Assembly (NCBI GenBank): GCA_947589155.1
Contig: CANQBH010000020.1
Location: 1-39,112 of the forward strand
Origin: an uncultured Lachnospiraceae bacterium
GTDB taxonomy: Bacteria > Bacillota > Clostridia > Lachnospirales > Lachnospiraceae
Length of the DNA stretch: 39,112 bases
Direction: 5' to 3'
Positions 13,235-20,462 of the stretch are shown piece after piece. The stretch's first letter is position 1, and every line of letters starts with the position of its first letter. A program made the position numbers and the translations under genes. Below the pieces are notes generated by a model. That model was given only the letters and a program-made list of their open reading frames with translations. It was not told the DNA's origin and did not search any database.

Positions 13235-13505
13235 CCGTTCCGCTCCTGTCCTGCTCGTCCTTTTCCCGTTTTAACTCGCCCGGGCTCTTTTTGTCTTTCA
13301 GATATTTCCTGACCAGACGATAGACGTTCTGAAACCCCGCTGCGCTTCCCAAGACGAACCCGAGCAGCCCGAGGAATTTCATATTGAATTTGGCGTCCAG
13401 CCACGCGCCGCCAAGCGTACAAAGCAGGATCGGCACGAGCATCGTAATGCCGATCTGCAGGATCAGCACCAGCATTTCCGCCACTTCTTTATTTTCTTTC
13501 TTCAA
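13209..13505 (-). CDS. atpZ: AtpZ/AtpI-family protein
   Basis: 98 residues with two membrane helices (about 10-31 and 42-60) around LGGAWLDAKFNMKFLGLLGFVLGSAAG, matching the short AtpZ family in which a glycine-rich first helix is followed by a 'G..LD..F' turn. AtpZ proteins accompany F-type synthases and are implicated in Mg2+ uptake or assembly. The start is TTG 13505; no ATG is available nearby and a GCAGG-type site precedes it. It opens the ATP synthase block, 16 bases after the dCMP deaminase stop, with no promoter of its own visible. Confidence 0.8.
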   Translation of the reverse strand: MKKENKEVAEMLVLILQIGITMLVPILLCTLGGAWLDAKFNMKFLGLLGFVLGSAAGFQNVYRLVRKYLKDKKSPGELKREKDEQDRSGTDEGIKEIK

Positions 13506-13521
13506 CCAAAACCTGCCTCTG

Positions 13522-14007
13522 TTACAGCGTCATCGTGATCTCTCTGTTAGAATGTTCGTATTTTCTGAATTCTACGCCCGCGGCGCGCAACATTCTCTTT
13601 GACGCCATGACCGCCGGCGTGTTGCCGTACTTGTCGTTGTCGTAGATGATGGTGCGGATCCCCGCCTGTATGATGGCTTTGGCGCACTCGTTGCACGGGA
13701 ACAGGGATACATAGAGGATCGACCCTTCTAAACTGCCGCCGCGGTAATTGAGGATGGCGTTCAATTCGCTGTGCGTCGTGTAAAAGTACTTGTTGTTGAA
13801 CGGGTCGCCTTCCCTGCACCATGGAAACTCATCATCGGAACAGCCGGTGGGAAAACCGTTGTACCCCATCGACAGGATCTTGTGATCCGGACTGACGATA
13901 CAGGCTCCTACCTGCGTGTTCGGATCTTTGGAACGCATACCGGAAAGCATTGCCACGCCCATGAAGTATTCGTCCCAGCTGATGTAGTCCTCTCTCTTAT
14001 CGCTCAT
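13522..14007 (-). CDS. dCMP deaminase (deoxycytidylate deaminase, ComEB-like)
   Basis: 161 residues. It deaminates dCMP to dUMP, feeding dTMP synthesis. The zinc site is H79-S-E81 (a variation on HAE) and P104-C105-NE-C108; E81 is the proton shuttle. Additional cysteines at 56 and 64 (TGCSDDEFPWC) lie in the insertion that carries structural zinc in this family. The N-terminal WDEYFMGVAMLSGMRSKDPNTQVGA is characteristic. The ATG overlaps the stop of the upstream phosphatase-like gene by 4 bases, and the ATP synthase operon begins 16 bases downstream. Confidence 0.95.
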   Translation of the reverse strand: MSDKREDYISWDEYFMGVAMLSGMRSKDPNTQVGACIVSPDHKILSMGYNGFPTGCSDDEFPWCREGDPFNNKYFYTTHSELNAILNYRGGSLEGSILYVSLFPCNECAKAIIQAGIRTIIYDNDKYGNTPAVMASKRMLRAAGVEFRKYEHSNREITMTL

Positions 14008-14456
14008 TCTGCGTCCTCCGCCTGTAATTTTAACAGCAGTTTCTCGATGGAACTGCGGATCACTTCGTAACAGAGGCCGTAAGACTGCAGCGGCCCTCCG
14101 TAGGGATCCAGAATCTCCAGTTCGTCTCCCACATAGCGGGAAAGCACAAACGTATTTTCTTCCGTGGCCTTTTCCAGTTCCGAAATGACCTTTGCTCTCT
14201 GCGTCTCCTCCATGGTAAACATCAGCGTGTCTTCCGTGATGTCCTCATCGGAGATCTGCATCGCCGCATAGCCGTCCGGGTCGATCCCGTTGCTTATTAG
14301 AACTGCCTCCGCCTTTTGATTCAGCGGTTCCGGAAACTGCACGACAAGCCCTCTTGCGAGGACTTCCACATCGCTTGTCATCTTTTGCATGATGGCTGCC
14401 GCCATCGGCGCGCGCGTTGTGCCGCTGCCTGCAATAAAAATGATCCTTCTTTTCAT
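14004..14456 (-). CDS. Low-molecular-weight tyrosine phosphatase-like protein lacking the catalytic cysteine
   Basis: 150 residues with the overall plan of the LMW-PTP (arsenate reductase-like) fold. The P-loop C(x)5R(S/T) is present in outline as A9-GSGTT-R15-AP, with the loop arginine kept but alanine at the nucleophile. The general-acid loop is present as D117-P118-Y119. The only cysteine, C129, is far from the loop. As read it should be inactive by the known mechanism and may bind a phosphoprotein or other ligand, or act by another route. It sits 22 bases after sua5 and overlaps the dCMP deaminase by 4 bases, as LMW-PTP genes often do near sua5 and rpiB in Firmicutes. Confidence 0.8.
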   Translation of the reverse strand: MKRRIIFIAGSGTTRAPMAAAIMQKMTSDVEVLARGLVVQFPEPLNQKAEAVLISNGIDPDGYAAMQISDEDITEDTLMFTMEETQRAKVISELEKATEENTFVLSRYVGDELEILDPYGGPLQSYGLCYEVIRSSIEKLLLKLQAEDAE

Positions 14457-14478
14457 ATAGATTCCGTCTCCTGCCGTA

Positions 14479-15561
14479 TTACGGCATGTCCTCTATTCTT
14501 ATGTCCCGTGCATCGATCCTCCGATGTCCCGCCGCTTTCAGCAGGCGGTTCATCACGGCCTGTCCCAGGCCCGAATCGTCGAAACTCTCTGAATAGATCA
14601 CATCCACTCCCAAGTTGTCAAATCGCCGGAGAACGCTGTAAAGATGTCTGGCCACCTCGGCCTCATCCTCGCGGTTCCCTACGGAGACCGCTTCTCCCGC
14701 GCGGTAACTGTCTTTTGTCCCTTCCGTTGCAAGGATACCGACGCGGCGTCCATGCGCCTCGGCGTTTTTTGCCAGCGCGTTGATGGCGGCAACGACCTCG
14801 CGGCTGTCTCCTTCGATCAGGGTCAGTTCCGCCCGCGGCGCGTAATGCCGGTAGCGCATCCCCGGCGCTTTCGGGCGTTCTGCCGTATCTTTGCAAAGGC
14901 CCGGATCCGTCCGCACCTCGCCGATCGCTTCGCAAAGCGCTTCTTTGGTCAAAAAACCGGGGCGAAGGATCATCGGCGGATCTTCGGTCAGGTCGAGGAT
15001 CGTGGATTCGATCCCGATACCCACGGCCCCGCCGTCGACGATCACATCGACGCGTCCGTCCAGATCTTCCAGAACGTGCGCCGCCGTCGTCGGGCTCGGC
15101 CGTCCGGAAGTATTGGCGCTGGGCGCTGCGATCATCACGCCGCTTTTTTTCAACAGTGTACGGGCCAGCGGATGATCCGGCATACGGACGGCGACCGTAT
15201 CCAGCCCGCCCGTCGTCTCCAAGGGGATCCGTCCGTTCTTTTTCAGGATCAGCGTCAGCGGGCCCGGCCAGAAACGCTGCGCGAGGGTCCGCGCTTTTTC
15301 CGGCGTCTCCGCCACGATGTCTTCCAGTTGTGAAAAATCGGCAATATGCACGATCAACGGGTTATCCGACGGCCGCCCCTTCGCCTGATAGATCTTTCGG
15401 GCCGCATGCGGATCCGTCGCGTCTCCGCCCAGACCGTAAACGGTTTCCGTGGGAAACGCGACCAGACCGCCGTTTCTTAAAACGGAGACCGTTTTCTCCC
15501 ATTCCGCCGGAGACAACTGATTGTCTTTTGCAATAAAGACTCTCGTACCCATATCCCTCAT
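14479..15561 (-). CDS. tsaC: L-threonylcarbamoyladenylate synthase (TsaC/Sua5 type)
   Basis: This enzyme makes threonylcarbamoyl-AMP from threonine, bicarbonate and ATP for the universal t6A37 tRNA modification. The 360-residue length indicates the two-domain Sua5 form: a YrdC domain at about 15-200 with K61-GR-PSDNPL and FPTETVYGLG (36-45), and a C-terminal Sua5 domain (about 240-355) after the PGMRYRHYAP linker. Two starts are possible, ATG 15561 (given) and ATG 15552. A TATAAT at 15560-15565 overlaps the first, so transcripts from that promoter would begin near 15552 and would be almost leaderless. The upstream cwlD stop is 30 bases away, so readthrough transcription is also possible. Confidence 0.95.
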   Translation of the reverse strand: MRDMGTRVFIAKDNQLSPAEWEKTVSVLRNGGLVAFPTETVYGLGGDATDPHAARKIYQAKGRPSDNPLIVHIADFSQLEDIVAETPEKARTLAQRFWPGPLTLILKKNGRIPLETTGGLDTVAVRMPDHPLARTLLKKSGVMIAAPSANTSGRPSPTTAAHVLEDLDGRVDVIVDGGAVGIGIESTILDLTEDPPMILRPGFLTKEALCEAIGEVRTDPGLCKDTAERPKAPGMRYRHYAPRAELTLIEGDSREVVAAINALAKNAEAHGRRVGILATEGTKDSYRAGEAVSVGNREDEAEVARHLYSVLRRFDNLGVDVIYSESFDDSGLGQAVMNRLLKAAGHRRIDARDIRIEDMP

Positions 15562-15587
15562 TATAGCACTTTTCCAGAATATGACAA
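15560..15587 (-). promoter_or_regulatory. Candidate promoter overlapping the sua5 start
   Basis: On the minus strand TTGTCA (15582-15587), a 16-base spacer and TATAAT (15560-15565). The expected transcription start falls at about 15552-15554, on the second in-frame ATG of tsaC. Confidence 0.45.
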
Positions 15588-15591
15588 CAGA

Positions 15592-16284
15592 TTAACTCTT
15601 GTTTTTCCCCTGATAATAGCAGAGGATTCCCTGATAGATCCCCTCCACCAGTTTCTTCTGATACTTTTCCGACCGCAGTTTCCCGCATTCCGCGGTACTG
15701 CTGAGAAATCCGCATTCCACGATCACGATCGGACAGGGCGTTTTCTTTAAGATATAATAACTGTCGTTTCCTTTCGCCTTCCGCTTGTTTGCAGGATCCG
15801 CGTAGGTGACGATCCCCGCCTGTATCCCTTCCCCCAGCGCCTTTCCTTCTTCCGAAGTCGTATAATAAAAGACCTGCGCACCGTGGACGTCCGGATCGCC
15901 GTAACTGTTTTGGTGGATGCTCACCACCAGATCCGGCCGGATGTTCTCGATCATCCGGCAGCGCTTTTTCAGATCCGACATCTTTTTATTGCGGTCATCT
16001 TCCTGATACAGCCCGTCGTCCGACTGCCGCGTATAATATACTTCAAATCCCTTGTTTTTTAGATACTCCCCCAGCCTGACGGCGATCTGCAGATTCAGAT
16101 CCTTTTCCAGCGTCCCGTCGGCGGCCACCTTTCCGGGATCGTTGCCGCCGTGTCCGGGGTCGATCATGATCTTCCTGTCTTTTACCAGTTTTTTACTGAC
16201 GACCGCATTGGTCCCCCAAAACGAGACGATCACGCTGGCCAGCAATAAGAACACCGTCGTTCCGATTTCGATTTTCCGTTTCAT
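15592..16284 (-). CDS. cwlD: N-acetylmuramoyl-L-alanine amidase, CwlD type
   Basis: A 230-residue Amidase_3 zinc enzyme with one N-terminal membrane helix (about 8-25), so membrane-anchored outside the cell or in the forespore intermembrane space. The zinc and catalytic residues are H45 in IDPGHGGNDPG, E60 in TLEKDLN, H124 in VSIHQNS and E190 in IVIVECGFLSS. Length, single anchor and the sequence around QVFYYTTSEEGKALG fit CwlD, which removes peptide side chains during synthesis of muramic delta-lactam in the spore cortex. A generic vegetative amidase is the alternative. A sporulation-like promoter pattern precedes it. Confidence 0.85.
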   Translation of the reverse strand: MKRKIEIGTTVFLLLASVIVSFWGTNAVVSKKLVKDRKIMIDPGHGGNDPGKVAADGTLEKDLNLQIAVRLGEYLKNKGFEVYYTRQSDDGLYQEDDRNKKMSDLKKRCRMIENIRPDLVVSIHQNSYGDPDVHGAQVFYYTTSEEGKALGEGIQAGIVTYADPANKRKAKGNDSYYILKKTPCPIVIVECGFLSSTAECGKLRSEKYQKKLVEGIYQGILCYYQGKNKS

Positions 16285-16313
16285 TCCGCCTGTTTTCCCG
16301 TTTCTTCTATTTT

Positions 16314-16341
16314 ACTATATGTGGGCTCCGCGGAAATATGA
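16314..16341 (-). promoter_or_regulatory. Sporulation sigma-E-like promoter pattern before cwlD
   Basis: Minus strand TCATATT (16335-16341), 13 bases, then CATATAGT (16314-16321). Bacillus SigE promoters have an ATATT-type -35 and CATAnnnT -10 with about 14 bases between them. Position about 30 bases before the cwlD ATG is suitable. Confidence 0.35.
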
Positions 16342-16377
16342 AAAAAGCCGCCGCCCGTTCAAACGCCGGGCAGCGGC
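16341..16377 (-). terminator. Rho-independent terminator after the GH18 gene
   Basis: On the minus strand an 11-bp GC-rich stem (arms 16367-16377 and 16347-16357, one mismatch, 9-base loop) is followed by TTTTTT (16341-16346). It lies 19 bases after the GH18 stop. Confidence 0.9.
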
Positions 16378-16395
16378 TCCATTGCGCGATCCGTT

Positions 16396-18105
16396 CTATT
16401 GCAGATAGTTGTCGATCGTCGTCCAGATCTCATTCGGCTCGAAGCGCAGTTTCCAAAACGCCGCTCCGGCCAGTTTGTTCGCCTGCATGATCTCAAGTTT
16501 TTTGGCGATCGAAGTGCTGTCTTCGATCCAGCACTTGTAGGCCACGCCGTCTTTAGTGTATTCGGCATAATACTGTCCGTCCGCGTCCGACCATGTCCGC
16601 GCGGCGCCGTTGGTCTCCAAGATATCTTCCAATTCTTTCATTCCGTAGGCGCTGCTGGTCAGATTTTCGCCGTCTATCGCCCAGATCCTCGAATAGAACG
16701 GCAGGCCGACGATCACCTGCTCGGCCGGCACTTCTTTTAAGGTGTTTTTGATTCCGTCCTCAACAAAGCCCAGAGAGGAAACAGATCCCGCTTCCTCGCT
16801 GCCGACCGTATGCTCGTCGTAGGCCATGATAACGATATAATCCGCATAATCCGCCTGCACGCTGCGGTTGTAAAACGCCGTGCTGTCCGTCGGCACATAA
16901 TTGTCCACCGACAGAATGATATCGTTCTTTTCGCATTTTAAGGACAGTTCCTTGATGAAGGAGAGATAGCCGTCCTTCGCCTGTATGCTCAGCGCTTCCA
17001 TATCCACATTGATCCCGTCCAGATCGTAAGAGATCGCGGCGGCGATCAGGTTATTGACCAGATTGTCGCGGGAAGACGTCGTGTTCAGCACGGTCGTCGT
17101 GTCGACGTTTTTATTTTCCAGATTGCTCACAAGTCCCCAGACCTGAATATTGTTCTGGTGGCAGTATTCCACATAGGCGCTGCTGGCCAGACTGGCAATG
17201 CCGCCGCGGTTGTCGTCCAGATAGAACCACGTCGGCGAGACCACGTTGACGTCGGTCGTCACCAGCGTTTCCTCCACCGCGCTGTTGGCGCTGTCCGAAG
17301 TCACCTGATGCCATCCAAGAATAATGTCGTCCGGCAGCAGGATATGCTCGTATGTCCGCTCCGGCAGACGCGCTTCCACCGTCTTCGTCCCGTTCTTTTT
17401 CAGCCGCCGGTTCTGCACGCAGGCCGGTACGCCGTCTTCCGTCAAAACGTAACTCCACTTGCCGTAATCCTCCAGGATACTGACCTCGTCACCCTTCTCT
17501 GCGTCCTTGAGGATCTTGCTCTTGACCCCGCCGAACCGGCGCAGCGGCGAATCTCTGCGGAGCGTCGCCATTTTCTTTTCATATCCGGCGGTCTCTATGA
17601 CGACGCGGTTCGGATCCGGCGCGAACGTATAGGCGACGTCGGTGTAATCCGTTATAAAATCCAAGGCAAGAAAGAAGATCCCGTCGCGGCTGATGACCAC
17701 GCTCTTTCCCAGATCTTCTCCGCTCTTTCCCACCGTGTACTTCGCGTTATCCAGCGACGCCGTGACCACGTCCTTGTCCGTAACATAGCGGAGGACGTTC
17801 TCCGTCTGATCGTACACATAACCGTCGTCGAGAAAATCCTTCACGAAATCCACGTTCAAATAGACCGCCCCCTCCGCGACGACGGCGTAGAAGTTCTCCT
17901 CCGTGCTTTCTTCGTATTTTCCGTTCAGAATAACGGCCGCCTCGTCTTCGCGCGAAAGCGCAAAATAATCTTCCAGACTCATGTGCTCTTTCGTCGGCGT
18001 GTAGCGGCGTATCATAAAGACCGCGCCGATCAGAAGCAGGACCAGCCCTGCGATCATCAGCGCATAAAAATATCTTGGGATCTCTTTTCCGGCGTTTCTT
18101 TTCAT
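16396..18105 (-). CDS. Membrane-anchored glycoside hydrolase family 18 protein with stalk and SH3-like domains
   Basis: 569 residues. A membrane helix at about 13-32 anchors the protein outside the cell. Residues 55-175 resemble a copper-amine-oxidase-N-like stalk domain, 185-235 an SH3-like segment with VSILEDYGKWSYVL, and 255-569 the GH18 barrel. The GH18 catalytic motif is D361-L-DGINVD-M-E370, with E370 as acid, and later IVIMAYDE (substrate-assist region) and FYSRIW. The layout matches spore-cortex lytic or cell-wall glycosidases such as SleL/YdhD types, which cleave N-acetylglucosamine-containing peptidoglycan strands, but a chitinase-like or other target cannot be excluded. AGGAGG precedes ATG 18105 by 5 bases. 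The neighbouring cwlD makes a wall or spore role attractive. Confidence 0.88.
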   Translation of the reverse strand: MKRNAGKEIPRYFYALMIAGLVLLLIGAVFMIRRYTPTKEHMSLEDYFALSREDEAAVILNGKYEESTEENFYAVVAEGAVYLNVDFVKDFLDDGYVYDQTENVLRYVTDKDVVTASLDNAKYTVGKSGEDLGKSVVISRDGIFFLALDFITDYTDVAYTFAPDPNRVVIETAGYEKKMATLRRDSPLRRFGGVKSKILKDAEKGDEVSILEDYGKWSYVLTEDGVPACVQNRRLKKNGTKTVEARLPERTYEHILLPDDIILGWHQVTSDSANSAVEETLVTTDVNVVSPTWFYLDDNRGGIASLASSAYVEYCHQNNIQVWGLVSNLENKNVDTTTVLNTTSSRDNLVNNLIAAAISYDLDGINVDMEALSIQAKDGYLSFIKELSLKCEKNDIILSVDNYVPTDSTAFYNRSVQADYADYIVIMAYDEHTVGSEEAGSVSSLGFVEDGIKNTLKEVPAEQVIVGLPFYSRIWAIDGENLTSSAYGMKELEDILETNGAARTWSDADGQYYAEYTKDGVAYKCWIEDSTSIAKKLEIMQANKLAGAAFWKLRFEPNEIWTTIDNYLQ

Positions 18106-18163
18106 ACCTTCCTCCTACTGTCTCCGGCAAAAACGTCTCCATGCTCCGTCTTCACCTGCGCCC

Positions 18164-18191
18164 ATTATAACATAGCCTTTCTCTTGTTGCA
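18164..18191 (-). promoter_or_regulatory. Candidate promoter of the GH18 gene
   Basis: Minus strand TATAAT (18164-18169) preceded by TGT as an extended -10. The -35 region (about 18187-18192) is poor. It would give a leader of about 50 bases before ATG 18105. Confidence 0.45.
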
Positions 18192-18203
18192 CCTGAAAAT
18201 TAC

Positions 18204-18241
18204 GGCAAAAAAGGAACGCAAAGACCGCGTCCCTTTTTGCC
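18204..18241 (-). terminator. Terminator hairpin after the kinase/P-loop operon
   Basis: A long stem pairs 18204-18219 with 18227-18241 (about 14 bp, one bulge, 7-base loop). A- and T-rich flanks within the stem (AAAAAAGG/CCTTTTT) give a U-rich 3' arm in both directions. The stretch 18242-18360 between it and the P-loop gene holds no convincing gene. Confidence 0.65.
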
Positions 18242-18360
18242 TGTTGTTTCTGATATTTTTCCTTGTTAAAAATTTCTTTTTTCTTTTCGTTGAGGTTTTC
18301 CCAATGAATTATCAGTGACAATAAATTTTCGTTTTTCTGATGCCTGTCTCCTTTCCGCAA

Positions 18361-18963
18361 CTACCCGTACAACAAGTTCCTGACGATCCGGATATCTTTT
18401 TCCTTCATGGAAAAGGGATCCCCCAAAGCCGGCATACACCGCATCGGCGTCCGGAAACGCCTGCTGAATTTCGCGGCGTCCCCTGCTGCAGGAGAATAAA
18501 AAACGCTCATTTGCCCTATGTCGTTTTCTCCTTTTCTTATTTCGTCCATCACTTTTTCAAAAGCGTTCGTACACCATGGGAGCAGGCTCCCCAATATCCA
18601 CAGCCTGCCGCATTTTCGGATCAGACCGTCGTAGGCTTTTTCGTATTCGCCGAAATCGATGACGATCGTTTTTCCGCTGTTTCTTATCGTTTCTTCCGCC
18701 TCCCGCACATCTGCGGATAAGAAATAAACGGCTCCTTTGCAGAGATACGCCGCCTGACCTTCGCAGATCACAGGCGTCTCCTGCATCAGATCATACAATT
18801 GCGAGATCCGTCCGACCTCAATGTATATCACCTTTCTTTTTTCAACGGAAACCAAATAATTTGCGACGCTGCAGGCCATGTGGGTACAGCCCGTTCCCGC
18901 GTTTGCGCCCGTGATGCCGATGATCTCTCTTCCTGCGCTTTTGCTTCTTTTCCTGCCTTTCAT
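18361..18963 (-). CDS. MinD/CpaE-like P-loop protein with a lysine-less Walker A motif
   Basis: 200 residues, not assignable to a named function. The N-terminal strand-loop-helix reads G16-ITGANAGTGCTH-M, where a SIMIBI-class ATPase would have a (K)GGxGK(T/S) loop; the signature lysine position is cysteine. A switch-II-like VIDFGE lies at 101-106. The middle contains LWILGSLLPWCTNAFEKVM, and the C-terminus is basic. Degenerate Walker A loops are known in CpaE/TadZ localisation proteins, a comparison that is an inference. I chose ATG 18963 because AAAGGAG sits 8 bases upstream and this ATG overlaps the kinase stop (ATGA). It is the second gene of a two-gene unit and shares GxGCTH with the C-terminal domain of its upstream neighbour. 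Confidence 0.75.
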   Translation of the reverse strand: MKGRKRSKSAGREIIGITGANAGTGCTHMACSVANYLVSVEKRKVIYIEVGRISQLYDLMQETPVICEGQAAYLCKGAVYFLSADVREAEETIRNSGKTIVIDFGEYEKAYDGLIRKCGRLWILGSLLPWCTNAFEKVMDEIRKGENDIGQMSVFYSPAAGDAAKFSRRFRTPMRCMPALGDPFSMKEKDIRIVRNLLYG

Positions 18964-20252
18964 GGAAAGATCTCCTTTCGTATCATTCGGGAAAAAAGAT
19001 ATCCGACTGCCGCCGTGACAACAAATGCGTCTTTGTGATACGGAAAACGGTAGAGTCCGCGTTCCCATTCCGCCGCCAGATAACGCGCTTCAAACACGCT
19101 GCACTGGTTGCAGAGCGGTATGACGCCGCTGTCCTTTGTCCATGCGGGCCTTTCCTCCGGGCGCTGCCAGATCCTGCCTCCGCAGACATAGATAGTCGCA
19201 CCTGCTTCCGGCTTTTCCTTTTGGCACCCCAGATCTACGACCTGTATCCCCTCGGGAGGCGGTGATGGTTCGACCGCGGGACCGTAAGATAAGATCCCGC
19301 GGAACGTATCGTGGTATATATATCCATCCTTTTGCTCACAGGCCGCGTCCGCCCTTAGGATCCTCTCCGCCACCGGCTGGTCTGTCTCATTCCTGTAATA
19401 TGCGAAAAACCCCGCCCGGTTCAAATAGCACACCAGCGCGATGGCGATATGCGTACATCCTACTCCGTGTTCACTTCCCACGACGGCGACCGTCGTTAAG
19501 AGATGCTTCTGTTCTTTCCCTTTTTTGGTTTTCTTTTCCCATTTTCGCAGCCGCCGTAAAAGGATCCCGACCTCCGCCGTCCTCCTGTTCCTGTTGCGCC
19601 GCGTAGCGCAAAAGATCAGCGGGAACAGTTTGAGTCTTGTCAAAAAAGGCGCGTAACCCGCCATAAAGCGCAGCATCCTGCCGATGGCGTAGACGTCGGC
19701 GCGCCGGTCTAAGTCCCGGCCTTTTTTCTGTTCCGGCGCCGCGAAAGATTTTGTTCCGAAATTTTGGAAAGTATTTCCCGAACTGGAAAGAATGTTAGCG
19801 TTTCCATAGTCGATTAAATTGATCGTGTTTCCACATACTATCGTGTGAGCGGGCTTGAGATCCAGATACAGGATCGGATCCGGCCGCCGGCAATGCAGAT
19901 ATTGTATGATCTCACAGATCTGTATCGCAAAACTGACTAACGTATCCTGGGAAATATGTTGATGACAAAGCAGATATTGCTCCAAAGTCTCCCCGCAAAA
20001 ATACTCCTCTACGATGACGTAATGCTCCCTGTCTTCGTATGTATCGATCAGTCGGGGGATACCGGGATGAGATAATTTCCGTAAAAGATCTGCTTCAAGA
20101 AAATTTGTGGGGGATGCCGCTGCATGCTTACGGACGCATTTCATCAGATACAGCGCATCGTCTTTTTTAGAACTGACAAGGGCGGCCACGGTAGTTGCTG
20201 ATTCATACACGATATGGACCACATCATACCTGTCAGAGAAACAATATGACAT
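18960..20252 (-). CDS. Ser/Thr kinase-like domain fused to a degenerate P-loop domain
   Basis: 430 residues. Residues 8-240 are a eukaryotic-type kinase fold: K38 in YLMKCV, E53 in FLEADLL, YLDLKPAH at 129-136 with catalytic-type D131 and K133, D148-Y-G150 in place of DFG, and APE at 172-174. There is no clear glycine-rich loop, and the Mg2+-binding Asn of DLKPxN is H136. After a basic linker (235-250), residues 253-425 form a MinD/CpaE-like domain with VAVVGSEHGVGCTH (255-268), again lacking the Walker lysine, and VVDLG at 338-342. No membrane helix is evident. ATG 20252 is supported by AAGGAG 6 bases upstream and by the promoter at 20295-20323, which lies downstream of any earlier start. 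Function unknown; signalling or polar localisation is an inference. Confidence 0.8.
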   Translation of the reverse strand: MSYCFSDRYDVVHIVYESATTVAALVSSKKDDALYLMKCVRKHAAASPTNFLEADLLRKLSHPGIPRLIDTYEDREHYVIVEEYFCGETLEQYLLCHQHISQDTLVSFAIQICEIIQYLHCRRPDPILYLDLKPAHTIVCGNTINLIDYGNANILSSSGNTFQNFGTKSFAAPEQKKGRDLDRRADVYAIGRMLRFMAGYAPFLTRLKLFPLIFCATRRNRNRRTAEVGILLRRLRKWEKKTKKGKEQKHLLTTVAVVGSEHGVGCTHIAIALVCYLNRAGFFAYYRNETDQPVAERILRADAACEQKDGYIYHDTFRGILSYGPAVEPSPPPEGIQVVDLGCQKEKPEAGATIYVCGGRIWQRPEERPAWTKDSGVIPLCNQCSVFEARYLAAEWERGLYRFPYHKDAFVVTAAVGYLFSRMIRKEIFP

Positions 20253-20294
20253 TCCTTGCTCCTTCCTAGAACAAGAAAAGCATCTCTTGCATAT

Positions 20295-20323
20295 TTTATA
20301 GCAAATCCGTTTGAAAAAAGCAA
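20295..20323 (-). promoter_or_regulatory. Promoter of the kinase/P-loop operon
   Basis: Minus strand TTGCTT (20318-20323), a 17-base spacer and TATAAA (20295-20300), about 40 bases before ATG 20252. Confidence 0.5.
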
Positions 20324-20384
20324 CACCTTTTTCCAAAGTTCATATTTTTTTTACAAGTTTAGACTTTTTTTATGATTGGATTTC

Positions 20385-20413
20385 TTTACTTTGCATTTGC
20401 CATTGTTTATAAT
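20385..20413 (+). promoter_or_regulatory. Promoter of mecA
   Basis: TTTACT (20385-20390), a 17-base spacer and a perfect TATAAT (20408-20413), about 50 bases before the mecA ATG. It is divergent from the kinase promoter. Confidence 0.6.
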
Positions 20414-20462
20414 ATTTTAGAAGGGTAGAGTTTACCTAATTTTCTGTAAAGGATGTGATAGC

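Noticed and set aside
17158-18318. A 386-codon frame on plus opposite the GH18 gene
   Set aside because: Shadow of a real minus-strand gene; composition is rich in Arg, His and Pro and no motif is seen.
18115-18360. An 81-codon minus frame between the P-loop gene and the GH18 gene
   Set aside because: It would start at TTG without a ribosome binding site and run through a terminator hairpin and the GH18 promoter. A decayed short gene at 18242-18360 cannot be wholly excluded.
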